A DNA stretch of 8,145 nucleotides from positions 1-8,145 of the forward strand of contig JAAXHE010000316.1 in assembly GCA_012271065.1 (NCBI GenBank), in the 5' to 3' direction. The position numbers were made by a program, and so were the translations under genes. This stretch comes from Candidatus Latescibacterota bacterium (GTDB lineage: Bacteria > Latescibacterota > UBA2968 > GCA-2709665). The notes under the pieces were generated by a model, which was not told the origin of the DNA, made no database searches, and was given only the letters and a program-made list of their open reading frames with translations. Positions 1-6,394 of this stretch are shown in pieces. Numbering within the stretch: position 1 is the stretch's first letter; every line of letters starts with the position of its first letter.

Positions 1-105
1 GCGCGCCTTGTCTTCGTCCACAATGGCTCGGCCTCGCCTGCAGAGCGACTTTATCAACGGACTGCTAACGGCACGGTCACGCACGTTCCCAAACGTCATC
101 TATGA
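1..105 (+). CDS. Possible C-terminal end of an upstream gene (partial)
   Basis: Frame 1 is open from the window edge for 34 codons and ends at a TGA (103-105) that overlaps the ATG of the next gene as ATGA. This is the classic arrangement of translationally coupled genes. The visible tail reads RLVFVHNGSASPAERLYQR and ends VPKRHL; I do not recognise the family. Support for coupling comes from the next gene, which has no purine-rich ribosome site before its ATG (the preceding bases are CCCAAACGTCATCT). Against it, the stretch is short, its third-position GC is only moderate, and frame 2 and the reverse strand are also open here. The function is unknown and the call is tentative. Confidence 0.35.
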   Translation, partial: ARLVFVHNGSASPAERLYQRTANGTVTHVPKRHL

Positions 106-2078
106 AAAATACCCGCGCGATCATCTTCGATCTGGATGGTACGCTTTTCGACCTGGATCCGCTGGTTCAGGCCGCCCGTAAACGGGTCGCGCGGCATCTG
201 TACGTCAATGGATTCTTCGCCTCCGAATCCTATGCTCTCAGCCGGATCAACGACCTGGAGCTTCGGCACGGTCCGTATTATTCTTCGTCTCCGTACTATT
301 TCGCATTCTACGATATCGCGAAGGCCCTCGAGCGCGACAAGCCCGACCGACTCGCCGACTATATCAACAGACAGCGCCCCAATCATCGAAGCCTGGAAGA
401 CGCCGATTCAATCGAGGCCTTTGTGGCCGAGCTCGAATACGTCTACAACGGCGAAGCCGTCGAAGACGTCAGGCTATTTCCAGGCGCGGTGCAGACCCTG
501 CAGGAACTTCGCGACGCGGCATGCCTGCTCTTTCTCGTGACATTCGGAAGAACGCTTCGGCAGAAAAACAAGATCGACCTTCTGAATATCGCGCCGTTTT
601 TCCACACAATTGTCAACGAAGGCCCGCCTTCTCACGACTACTGGTTCGCCGAACTCATCAAGGCCCACAAACTCTCTCCCGAGGAGGTTGTCTGTGTGGG
701 CGACCGGGCCCAGGATGAGATTCGGGCGGGCAACCGCCTCGGATGCACGACGGTCTGGATGCGCCGCGGGAGATACGCGGAGGAGGAACCCGGAGAGGGC
801 GACCGTCCAACCCATCAGATCCGCCTCCTCCCTCAGTTGTCGACCCTGATCCATCTGGCCCGCATGGATAAGGACCGGCGAAGGCTGAAAGTGGCCGCAC
901 TGGGCGGAGGCACCGGGCTACCCATCGTATTACGGGGGATTCAGACCTATACCGACAGCCCCACGGCTGTGGTGGCGGTGACGGACACCGGGGCTTCCTC
1001 GGGACGCATCCGCTGGAATCTGGGCGTGCAGCCGCCCGGAGACATCCGCAACGCGCTGACTGCGCTGGCCGATCGACGTCGGGTCTCTTCCGGTCTGATC
1101 CGGGTATTCCAGCACCGGTTTCCGAACAGCGAACAGGAGGCGGGTATATTCCGAAACGACAATATCGGAAACTTCCTGATCGCCGCGCTGACCCAGCAAC
1201 TCGGCGACTTTCAAAAAGCGATCCAGACAGCCGGTGATATGCTGCGCATACGGGGAGAGGTCTATCCGGCTACCAACCAGAACGTGGACATCTGCGCCGA
1301 ACTCGAGAACGGCGAACAGCGGTATACCGAGTGGATGGTGCGCAAGACCGGCAAGTCGCCCTTAAAACAGGCGTACCTCGTCGCCAACAGCGACATCCTT
1401 CGTGAGCTGGAACAACCGGAAGGCGCGCTGTACCGCGAGGACGATTCGCGAACGGGCCAGGTCGAGGTTCACGCCATGCCCGGAAGCGAGTTTCGTCCGG
1501 CCAGGAACGTAGCCCGCGCGCCGCGCGGGGCCCTTCAGGCCATCGCCGACGCGGACATCGTGGTTCTCGGTCCGGGCAGCCTCTTCACGAGCGTGATAAC
1601 GAATCTGCTCGTGCCCGACATCGGGCGCGCGCTGGCAGGCCGCAACCACGGCAAGGTATTCTACGTCTGCAATATCGTGACCCAGCCGGGGCAGACAGAC
1701 GGGTTTCCGGCATCCGGTCACCTGGGCGCCATCCTTCGGCACTTCCCTGAAAGAGACAGCGGTTTCCTGGATCACATGCTTGTTCAGGATCCGGAAGCAT
1801 TCCACAGGCCCGGAGGACGAAAATGGCGGCAGGTACTGAATACCTACCTGCGGGATGGCAAGGAACCGGTGACGTGCGATGCGGAAGCGATCCGCCCTCA
1901 TGTGGCCTGTACGGTTACGGATCTTCTGGAGGACTACACGTCGGAGGTGAATAGCCGCAGCGCGGGAGACTTTATCAGCCACAACCCCGACAAGGTGGCG
2001 GACGCTGTCTGCCGGATCTACTGCGGTCTGGAAGTTCCTGACTACGGGGAGCAGGACAATGGATCGGCGCCGGATTGA
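102..2078 (+). CDS. HAD hydrolase domain fused to CofD/YvcK-like domain
   Basis: This is a two-domain cytoplasmic protein of 658 residues. Residues 1-255 are a HAD-superfamily phosphatase domain: motif I FDLDGTLF (nucleophile D10, D12), motif II VTFG (T147) and motif IV VGDRAQDE (D201, D205). Residues 262 to about 590 are a CofD/UPF0052 domain: GGGTGL at 268-273, PPGDIRNAL at 311-319, IGNFLIAALTQ at 355-365, LGPGSLFTSVITNLL at 489-503 and VCNIVTQPGQTDG at 522-534. Stand-alone YvcK proteins have only the second part. In well-studied bacteria they bind UDP-GlcNAc and act in gluconeogenic growth and cell-wall synthesis; archaeal CofD makes the F420 side chain. The usual ADDGGSSG motif reads TDTGASSG here (294-301). 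The ATG at 102 is the only reasonable start, because an in-frame TAA lies at 66-68 and motif I begins nine residues in. The domain assignments are firm; the joint function is inferred. Confidence 0.93.
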   Translation: MKNTRAIIFDLDGTLFDLDPLVQAARKRVARHLYVNGFFASESYALSRINDLELRHGPYYSSSPYYFAFYDIAKALERDKPDRLADYINRQRPNHRSLEDADSIEAFVAELEYVYNGEAVEDVRLFPGAVQTLQELRDAACLLFLVTFGRTLRQKNKIDLLNIAPFFHTIVNEGPPSHDYWFAELIKAHKLSPEEVVCVGDRAQDEIRAGNRLGCTTVWMRRGRYAEEEPGEGDRPTHQIRLLPQLSTLIHLARMDKDRRRLKVAALGGGTGLPIVLRGIQTYTDSPTAVVAVTDTGASSGRIRWNLGVQPPGDIRNALTALADRRRVSSGLIRVFQHRFPNSEQEAGIFRNDNIGNFLIAALTQQLGDFQKAIQTAGDMLRIRGEVYPATNQNVDICAELENGEQRYTEWMVRKTGKSPLKQAYLVANSDILRELEQPEGALYREDDSRTGQVEVHAMPGSEFRPARNVARAPRGALQAIADADIVVLGPGSLFTSVITNLLVPDIGRALAGRNHGKVFYVCNIVTQPGQTDGFPASGHLGAILRHFPERDSGFLDHMLVQDPEAFHRPGGRKWRQVLNTYLRDGKEPVTCDAEAIRPHVACTVTDLLEDYTSEVNSRSAGDFISHNPDKVADAVCRIYCGLEVPDYGEQDNGSAPD

Positions 2079-2751
2079 GGCCGTCATCTTCGACCTGGAC
2101 GATACCCTGTTCGATTGCACCGGGCAGTTGACCGAGCCTGCGCGCCGCCGGGCGGCTGAAACGCTCGCCACGGCCATTCCGGATTCTGACGCGTCGGCCC
2201 TGCACAGCATCCAGGCGAAACTCGCCGGCCATTTGAGTTCCACGGACGCCATCCGCGAAATCGCCCGCCGTCACGATTTGTCGTCAGATGACGTGGAAAG
2301 CGCGCTTACGGCCTACAATCGGGACCATGTCGAAGACATCACGCCCTTTCCGGACACGCTTTCTACGCTGAACGAGCTTGCGGCCAGGGAATACGGGCTT
2401 TGCCTCGTGACCACCGGCCGCCCGGAGAGACAGCGGCGGAAGGTAGACCGCCTGGGTCTCTGCACCCACTTCAGCGAGGCATCGGGCACGCTTGTCTTCC
2501 ACGACGACAGGGAATTCCCTGAAAAAGACGAGGCGCTTCAAAGGGCGGCCCTGCGCTTCAACCTTGCACCCTGCCGGATCCTGTCGGTGGGGGACAAGCT
2601 GAACTCGGAAATTGCCGCGTCGAAACGCCTGGGCATGCGCACGGCGCGCCTGTGTTTCGGCAGACAAAAAAACCAGCGCCCTCGAACCCCCGAGGAACAC
2701 CCTGACCACGAACTGAACCGCCTGAAGGACCTGCTGGAACTGCTGCCCTGA
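2059..2751 (+). CDS. HAD-superfamily hydrolase (stand-alone)
   Basis: This is a 230-residue cytoplasmic HAD phosphatase-like protein. Visible motifs are motif I FDLDDTLFD (nucleophile D12, acid D14), motif II VTTG (T118), a candidate motif III lysine K156 in FPEKDEAL, and motif IV VGDKLNSE (D179, with E184 as the likely second acid). The region between residues 20 and 95 is a helical cap of the C1 type. It resembles the N-terminal domain of the preceding gene along its length, for example RQRRKVDRLGL against RQKNKIDLLNI and AASKRLGMRT against RAGNRLGCTT, so the two look like paralogues. The start is set by GGGGAG at 2046-2051, seven bases before the ATG, inside the end of the previous gene. 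The 20-bp overlap implies one operon and coupled translation. The substrate cannot be read from the sequence; small phosphorylated sugars or nucleotides are typical for this group. Confidence 0.92.
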   Translation: MDRRRIEAVIFDLDDTLFDCTGQLTEPARRRAAETLATAIPDSDASALHSIQAKLAGHLSSTDAIREIARRHDLSSDDVESALTAYNRDHVEDITPFPDTLSTLNELAAREYGLCLVTTGRPERQRRKVDRLGLCTHFSEASGTLVFHDDREFPEKDEALQRAALRFNLAPCRILSVGDKLNSEIAASKRLGMRTARLCFGRQKNQRPRTPEEHPDHELNRLKDLLELLP

Positions 2752-2764
2752 GATGCCCGCGCGA

Positions 2765-3550
2765 TTATGCGTACTCCGGTCCGAAATCCACGGTTATCCG
2801 GTCACCCCGTTTCAACCCCAGGTTCCGCGCGGCATTCCCTCCGTTGATTGCAATCTCAAGCGCATTATCGCTTCCGTACAGGGCCAATGCCCTGCCCTCC
2901 GGAACGTCGGCGTACGTGCGGCAGATCCTGTCGAACTTGAACTCTCCTGCCTGTACGCGGGCATCTTCGTACCCCAGGCGCCGTTTTCCGAGATTGCTGA
3001 TCGCATTCCCGAAACGATCCACGTGTACGATCCTCCCGACAACCGAGTTATCGCATTCCTGAACCGTCCAGAGGTTGAGGCGGACCGGATCGGCGACCGG
3101 CGGCCCCAGTTCGGCCGGCGGGACGCCGTTGCAGAGATGCGCCGCGACGGGGCCGAAGACATCCCGGCCGTGAAAGGTGGGGCTCACCTCAGACCTGAAA
3201 TACCCCGCATTGCGTATTTCAACGGCGCTCCAGGTCGATTCCCGCTGGAACACGGCACTGAACAGGCCGTTGTCCGGACCGACAAACCGGTGGTCCGCCG
3301 TTTCAACCTCAATTGCGCGGCGGGCGCTTCCCACGCCCGGGTCCACGACCGCGAGATGGACCGTACCCGCGGGAAAATAGCGGTACGCGCGGGAGAGGAT
3401 ATATGCTCCGGAGGCCACGTCCTGCGGCGGGACCTGATGGGAAACGTCCACGAGCGAGACATCGGGTGCAATCGCGAGAATCGCGCCCTTCATCGCGGCC
3501 ACGTACCCGTCGCGAAGCCCGAAATCCGTTGTCAACGTGATCACGCCCAA
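2765..3550 (-). CDS. SAM hydroxide adenosyltransferase (DUF62 family)
   Basis: The encoded protein of about 261 residues belongs to the family that splits S-adenosylmethionine with water into adenosine and methionine, related to the bacterial fluorinase and chlorinase. Counting from the chosen start, the N-terminus is MGVITLTTDFG with a nucleoside-binding aspartate D11. The catalytic set is present: D70 in VVDPGVGS, R77 just after it, and H127 in TFHGRD. Further conserved blocks are FVGPDNGL, HVDRFGNAISN and GSDNALEIAINGGNAA near the C-terminus. A halogenase-type insertion is not evident, so the hydrolase role is preferred. The TTG at 3550 is chosen because GGAGG (3561-3557) lies six bases before it and the resulting N-terminus matches the family. 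A GTG at 3565 would add five residues and a GTG at 3544 would remove two. The gene ends 13 bp from the convergent HAD gene with no hairpin terminator between them. Confidence 0.93.
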   Translation of the reverse strand: MGVITLTTDFGLRDGYVAAMKGAILAIAPDVSLVDVSHQVPPQDVASGAYILSRAYRYFPAGTVHLAVVDPGVGSARRAIEVETADHRFVGPDNGLFSAVFQRESTWSAVEIRNAGYFRSEVSPTFHGRDVFGPVAAHLCNGVPPAELGPPVADPVRLNLWTVQECDNSVVGRIVHVDRFGNAISNLGKRRLGYEDARVQAGEFKFDRICRTYADVPEGRALALYGSDNALEIAINGGNAARNLGLKRGDRITVDFGPEYA

Positions 3551-3588
3551 AACACACCTCCACACCTCACCCCCCGGCCCACCACCCG

Positions 3589-3616
3589 GTGAGAGGGGAG
3601 ACGTTAGACGGTAGAG
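3589..3616 (+). repeat. Heptamer tandem array, arm 1 (4 units)
   Basis: Four 7-base units lie in perfect phase on the + strand: GTGAGAG, GGGAGAC, GTTAGAC, GGTAGAG. They are close variants of GGKAGAC. The same unit occurs in opposite orientation at 3686-3735, so the two arrays face each other. They may form the base of a large hairpin: GGGGAGACG at 3595-3603 can pair with CGTCTCCCC at 3706-3714. Short heptamer arrays like this are non-coding repeats in some bacteria; their role here is unknown. Confidence 0.7.
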
Positions 3617-3685
3617 ATTGCCCGCCTTGTGAGGATTCTTCTCGTGCCGAAGGCAATGAGGAAAGACATACCGGGCAAGGATTTC

Positions 3686-3735
3686 TTCTCCCGTCTCACC
3701 TCTACCGTCTCCCCGCTTTTGGTCTACCCTCTACC
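3686..3735 (-). repeat. Heptamer tandem array, arm 2 (6 units, inverted)
   Basis: Read on the - strand from 3735, the units are GGTAGAG, GGTAGAC, then an 8-base break CAAAAGCG, then GGGAGAC, GGTAGAG, GTGAGAC and GGGAGAA. These are the same degenerate heptamer as arm 1, inverted. Inside the two arms, TTGCCCG (3618-3624) pairs with CGGGCAA (3672-3678), and a small hairpin TGCC-GAA-GGCA sits at 3645-3655. The whole 3595-3714 region can therefore nest into one long imperfect hairpin. It lies upstream of the SAM hydrolase gene and downstream of radC, both read leftwards. Confidence 0.68.
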
Positions 3736-3921
3736 CGCATTCAGGCTTTTTTTTGCAATTGAGGCAAAGTGCCGATATCCACAATATAACGCATGTCAGG
3801 CCGTCTCGTGAAACAGGATTCAAGGCCGTCCTGCCGGAACGAACCGATGCCCTTCCGTTATCGTCACCCGGAGAACGGGCGTGTCGCGCGCAATTCGCGA
3901 TGCGCTTTCCCTTTGGTTTAT

Positions 3922-4611
3922 TCAGAACAGGTCCGCTTCCTTCATGCTCAGGAACCGCTCGGCGCCAAGAATGATGTGGTCCAGTACTTCGATCCCCATG
4001 ATTTCACCGGCCTGCACCATCCGGCGCGTCAGTTCAATGTCCTCCCGGCTTGGTGTCACGTCCCCGGAAGGGTGATTGTGCGCGAGGATGACGCTGGCCG
4101 CGGATGTGCCTACGGCGGGGAAGAATACCTCTCGAGGATGGACCAGCGACGCGTTCAGCGACCCCACCGACACCTCCTCCCTGCAGATGACCTGATTCCG
4201 CGCATTCAGAAAGACCGCCACGAAATGTTCTCTTCGCCGATCCTTGAATTCCGCCAGCAGCCCGACAGCGTCGGCGGGTTTCGTAATGTACGGCTCAATG
4301 CCCATGCCCTGGTTCAGCGCCCGCCTGGACAGCTCGAATCCGGAGACAAGGCCCGCGGCCTTCGCCCGCCCGATGCCTTTGATTGCCGTCAGTTCCGCCA
4401 GTCCCATCGTCATGAGCACCTGCGGCGAATACTGTTTCAGGATCTCCCCGGCGACCTCCAGCACATTCTTGCCTTCATAACCGGTCCGCAGCAGCACCGC
4501 CAGCAATTCCTCGTTTCTCAGCGCTTCGGCGCCGAGTCGTTCCAGTTTCTCCCGCGGCAGATCCACGTCCGCGACGCCGTCGATTCCACGGCCTCGTGCC
4601 TGGACTTCCAT
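3922..4611 (-). CDS. radC: RadC family protein (JAB/MPN-domain)
   Basis: The 229-residue protein has the usual RadC layout and length. Residues 19-45 carry LPREKLERLGAEAL and LLAVLLRTG, the conserved N-terminal block. Residues 74-88 (LTAIKGIGRAKAAGL) form a helix-hairpin-helix DNA-binding motif. Residues from about 105 form a JAB/MPN metalloprotease-like domain with the zinc signature HNHPSG, H178 and H180, followed by S188 and D191. RadC proteins were named for DNA repair, but that role is disputed in E. coli and the biochemical activity is unsettled. The ATG at 4611 is preferred over an upstream start at 4686 because GGAAGGA precedes it at good spacing and the 25 extra residues do not resemble the family. 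The gene stands alone, divergent from the ankyrin gene, with no clear terminator. Confidence 0.94.
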   Translation of the reverse strand: MEVQARGRGIDGVADVDLPREKLERLGAEALRNEELLAVLLRTGYEGKNVLEVAGEILKQYSPQVLMTMGLAELTAIKGIGRAKAAGLVSGFELSRRALNQGMGIEPYITKPADAVGLLAEFKDRRREHFVAVFLNARNQVICREEVSVGSLNASLVHPREVFFPAVGTSAASVILAHNHPSGDVTPSREDIELTRRMVQAGEIMGIEVLDHIILGAERFLSMKEADLF

Positions 4612-4907
4612 ATTGTCGCTATCCTTCCGCCTGTGCGCGTGGAGACACCCACTTACTGAAACGTTCGCCCCGGATGCAGACGTCAACCGTAACGCGAACT
4701 GTCAGTCCGCGTGCTGTGACAACATAGCAAACTGCGTTCCGGGAGAGCGACAAACGTCGATTCACGTACAAACCGGCGAGTTCTGCGGCAACGCCGCTCC
4801 GATTTGCCGGCGCGCGTCATACATTCTGTTCAATGCCGCCGATTCGAAACGAAAGATTCGTCCATACGAGCGATGAATGCGAGAAACGGGTATTCGCGGA
4901 ACAATAC

Positions 4908-4936
4908 CTGAGAACGCGACCGTTTTACGTTATATT
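4908..4936 (+). promoter_or_regulatory. Candidate sigma70 promoter of the ankyrin gene
   Basis: CTGAGA at 4908-4913 matches TTGACA in 4 of 6 positions, and TATATT at 4931-4936 matches TATAAT in 5 of 6, with a 17-bp spacer. Transcription would start near 4943, about 43 bases before the ATG. The -10 is good and the -35 is weak, so the promoter may need an activator or be modest in strength. The consensus is that of well-studied bacteria and may not hold in this lineage. Confidence 0.45.
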
Positions 4937-4951
4937 AAGGACCGCGCACTC

Positions 4952-4967
4952 TTCGATTGAAATCGAA
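4952..4967. promoter_or_regulatory. Perfect 16-bp palindrome, possible operator or leader hairpin
   Basis: TTCGATT-GA-AATCGAA is a perfect 7-bp inverted repeat with a two-base centre. It lies just downstream of the predicted transcription start and seven bases before the ribosome site GGGAG of the ankyrin gene. As DNA it is the right size and place for a repressor dimer site. As RNA it would form a 6-bp stem with the tetraloop UGAA. No regulator gene is adjacent in the window. Confidence 0.45.
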
Positions 4968-4985
4968 TAACCCGGGAGTGAAACA

Positions 4986-6089
4986 ATGGATACAGCACAG
5001 GCGGAGAGCCTGTTCGAGAAGAACTGGTTCCTGCGCCACGAAGAGAAGCTGAATCTCACGGCTCCGGAACGCGAATTCATAACCGCCTCGATGGGTCCGG
5101 CGCCGAAGCGATGGGACGGAGAGCCGGACATCGGTCGTATGACGGAGGTCCTGTCGGCGGAGCCTCACGTTCTTGACCGTATCGGCGCCCGGCTGTTACA
5201 GGTTCTGATCGGTATGAGGGGGTGTGGGCCTGCCGTTACGTTCCTCCTCGAACGCGAGGTTGCGCTCGAGATCGACGGTTCGTCCTACAACGTCCTGCAC
5301 GAGGCGGCGTGGGGCGGCATGGTCGATACCCTCCGGGCGGTTTTCGAATCGGGCGCGGCGGACGCGACTTGTGTATCGAAAAAGAAGCCGCACGTGGGGT
5401 GGCCCGATAACCTTTCGCTTATGTACTGGGCGGCCTCCGGGGGGTATCCGGACTGCGCCCGCCTCTTCATTCAGTACGGCGCCGGCGTTCACCATGAACT
5501 CCCGATAAAGGGAAACGGTGAACGGGGAACGACGTCACTTCAGGAGGCCGTCGCGCCGAGCCCCGGCGGGAAGGAAGAATCGCGGCGGGAAGACAAGCTG
5601 GAGGTTGCGCGGATTCTCATTGAAGACGGTGCATACTACGACGTGTACACGGCGTGCGCCCTCGACGACATTTCGCGGCTGAACGAGCTTATTGAACAGG
5701 ACCCCGACGTCGCAAACGTCGCCGATGACTATGGTATGACGCCGCTGCATTGGTCCGCGCGGGCCGGATCGAAAGCCTGCACGGAGAAACTGCTTGCGCG
5801 CGGCGTCCACGTCGACGCATTGAACAAGGCGCGGCGCACGCCGCTGCAGCCGGCAGCCGAGGGCGACAGGGCGCGGATGATACGGTTGCTCTCGGAGCGC
5901 GGGGCCGACCTGAACACGCAGGACCGGAAGGGGCGCACGCCGCTCCATCGCGCGATGTACGAGGGCCGCGTCGCCGCTGCCGAAGCCTTGCTCGACGCCG
6001 GCGCCGATCCGACGGTTCTCAATAAGAGCGGAAAGAATCCGTTTCAGATTGCCAGGAAGGAAGCGAAGATATACAAAGAAAGGTTATAA
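4986..6089 (+). CDS. Ankyrin-repeat protein
   Basis: The 367-residue protein has no signal peptide or membrane segment and is probably cytoplasmic. Residues 1-66 are a non-repeat N-terminal region I do not recognise. Degenerate ankyrin-like units follow around 67-125 (NVLHEAAWGGMVDTLRAVFESGA), 142-170 (SLMYWAASGGYPDCARLFIQYGA) and 181-217. The last contains a charged insertion at 191-204 (PSPGGKEESRREDK) that breaks the repeat. The second half is more regular: a capping unit from 221 (ACALDDISRLNELIEQDP), then 250-279 (TPLHWSARAG), 283-312 (TPLQPAAEGD) and 316-345 (TPLHRAMYEG), with a C-terminal half unit ending KEAKIYKERL. Ankyrin repeats bind other proteins, but the partner is unknown. The start is fixed by GGGAGTG at 4974-4980, five bases before the ATG. 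The gene appears monocistronic. Confidence 0.92.
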   Translation: MDTAQAESLFEKNWFLRHEEKLNLTAPEREFITASMGPAPKRWDGEPDIGRMTEVLSAEPHVLDRIGARLLQVLIGMRGCGPAVTFLLEREVALEIDGSSYNVLHEAAWGGMVDTLRAVFESGAADATCVSKKKPHVGWPDNLSLMYWAASGGYPDCARLFIQYGAGVHHELPIKGNGERGTTSLQEAVAPSPGGKEESRREDKLEVARILIEDGAYYDVYTACALDDISRLNELIEQDPDVANVADDYGMTPLHWSARAGSKACTEKLLARGVHVDALNKARRTPLQPAAEGDRARMIRLLSERGADLNTQDRKGRTPLHRAMYEGRVAAAEALLDAGADPTVLNKSGKNPFQIARKEAKIYKERL

Positions 6090-6246
6090 GTTGGAAGGGA
6101 ACGACCTGCATGCTTCTGTTTCGTTTCCATCCGCTTCGTCACAAGTGACAGCGCGAGACGAGAGGCAAACCAAACACAAAAGCCCATCTTACTTAGCCTC
6201 CAAAAAAACGATCTATCTCGCTGGCGGGTTTTCAATCTAATACTTC

Positions 6247-6275
6247 TTGACAATTTTAAACATAGTCGATATTTT
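6247..6275 (+). promoter_or_regulatory. Strong sigma70-like promoter
   Basis: A perfect TTGACA (6247-6252) is followed by a 17-base spacer and TATTTT (6270-6275, 4 of 6 to TATAAT). It sits in the most AT-rich part of the window, where 6241-6300 has 17 G/C in 60. Transcription would begin near 6282. The nearest recognised gene is the ABC ATPase about 570 bases away, beyond an intrinsic terminator, so this promoter appears to serve something local. Confidence 0.62.
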
Positions 6276-6394
6276 ATGCTCTCTTAGGACGAAAAATTAC
6301 TCTCTAAGTTGACCGCCTTCTGCCCTTCGAAACCGAGCCGACATGAGGTCAGACGGTTAAGAATTCGAAACGCAAGTTGTCGAGGAATTCACCC

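Larger units (their letters stand above)
3551..3921. other. 371-bp spacer between radC and the SAM hydrolase gene
   Basis: No convincing gene lies here. Forward open frames at 3629-3811 and 3753-3974 have no recognisable product. The spacer holds the two opposed heptamer arrays described separately (3589-3616 and 3686-3735), a run of eight Ts at 3747-3754 not preceded by a hairpin, and near the radC stop two weak inverted repeats: CCCG/CGGG at 3867-3879 and TCGCG/CGCGA at 3884-3900. Neither is followed by a T run on the reverse strand, so I do not call a radC terminator. Confidence 0.6.
4612..4985. other. 374-bp divergent intergenic region
   Basis: This region holds the 5' regions of radC (leftward) and the ankyrin gene (rightward). 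A forward open frame at 4613-4876 has no family resemblance and overlaps the radC leader, so I do not call it. Visible structure is a small hairpin GCGGC-AAC-GCCGC at 4785-4797, a GATTCG direct repeat at 4841 and 4855 flanking a TTCGAAACGAA inverted repeat, and the promoter and palindrome in front of the ankyrin gene, listed separately. I see no clear radC promoter: TTGACG on the - strand at 4686-4681 has no good -10 partner. Confidence 0.55.

Noticed and set aside
1..99. Divergent reverse gene starting at 99
   Set aside because: The frame is open to the edge, but there is no ribosome site before the ATG; the forward frame with the ATGA overlap is the better reading, though not certain.
1362..2252. 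296-codon reverse open frame across the HAD-CofD gene and the next HAD gene
   Set aside because: It spans two well-supported forward genes and shows no family motif.
2753..3592. 279-codon forward open frame opposite the SAM hydrolase gene
   Set aside because: It is antisense to a gene with all family motifs and has no recognisable product; a GC-rich shadow.
3589..3735. Heptamer arrays as a CRISPR or insertion sequence
   Set aside because: Units are only 7 bases with no spacers between them, and no transposase gene or target-site duplication is visible.
3747..3754. Run of eight Ts as a possible terminator
   Set aside because: No stem lies directly before it; the nearest pairing arm ends over 30 bases upstream, and the neighbouring genes read on the other strand.
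3793..4659. 288-codon forward open frame opposite radC
   Set aside because: The reverse strand encodes a full RadC with intact HNHPSG and helix-hairpin-helix motifs; the forward frame is its shadow.
4611..4686. Longer radC start at 4686
   Set aside because: The extra 25 residues do not match the family, and a better ribosome site (GGAAGGA) precedes the ATG at 4611.
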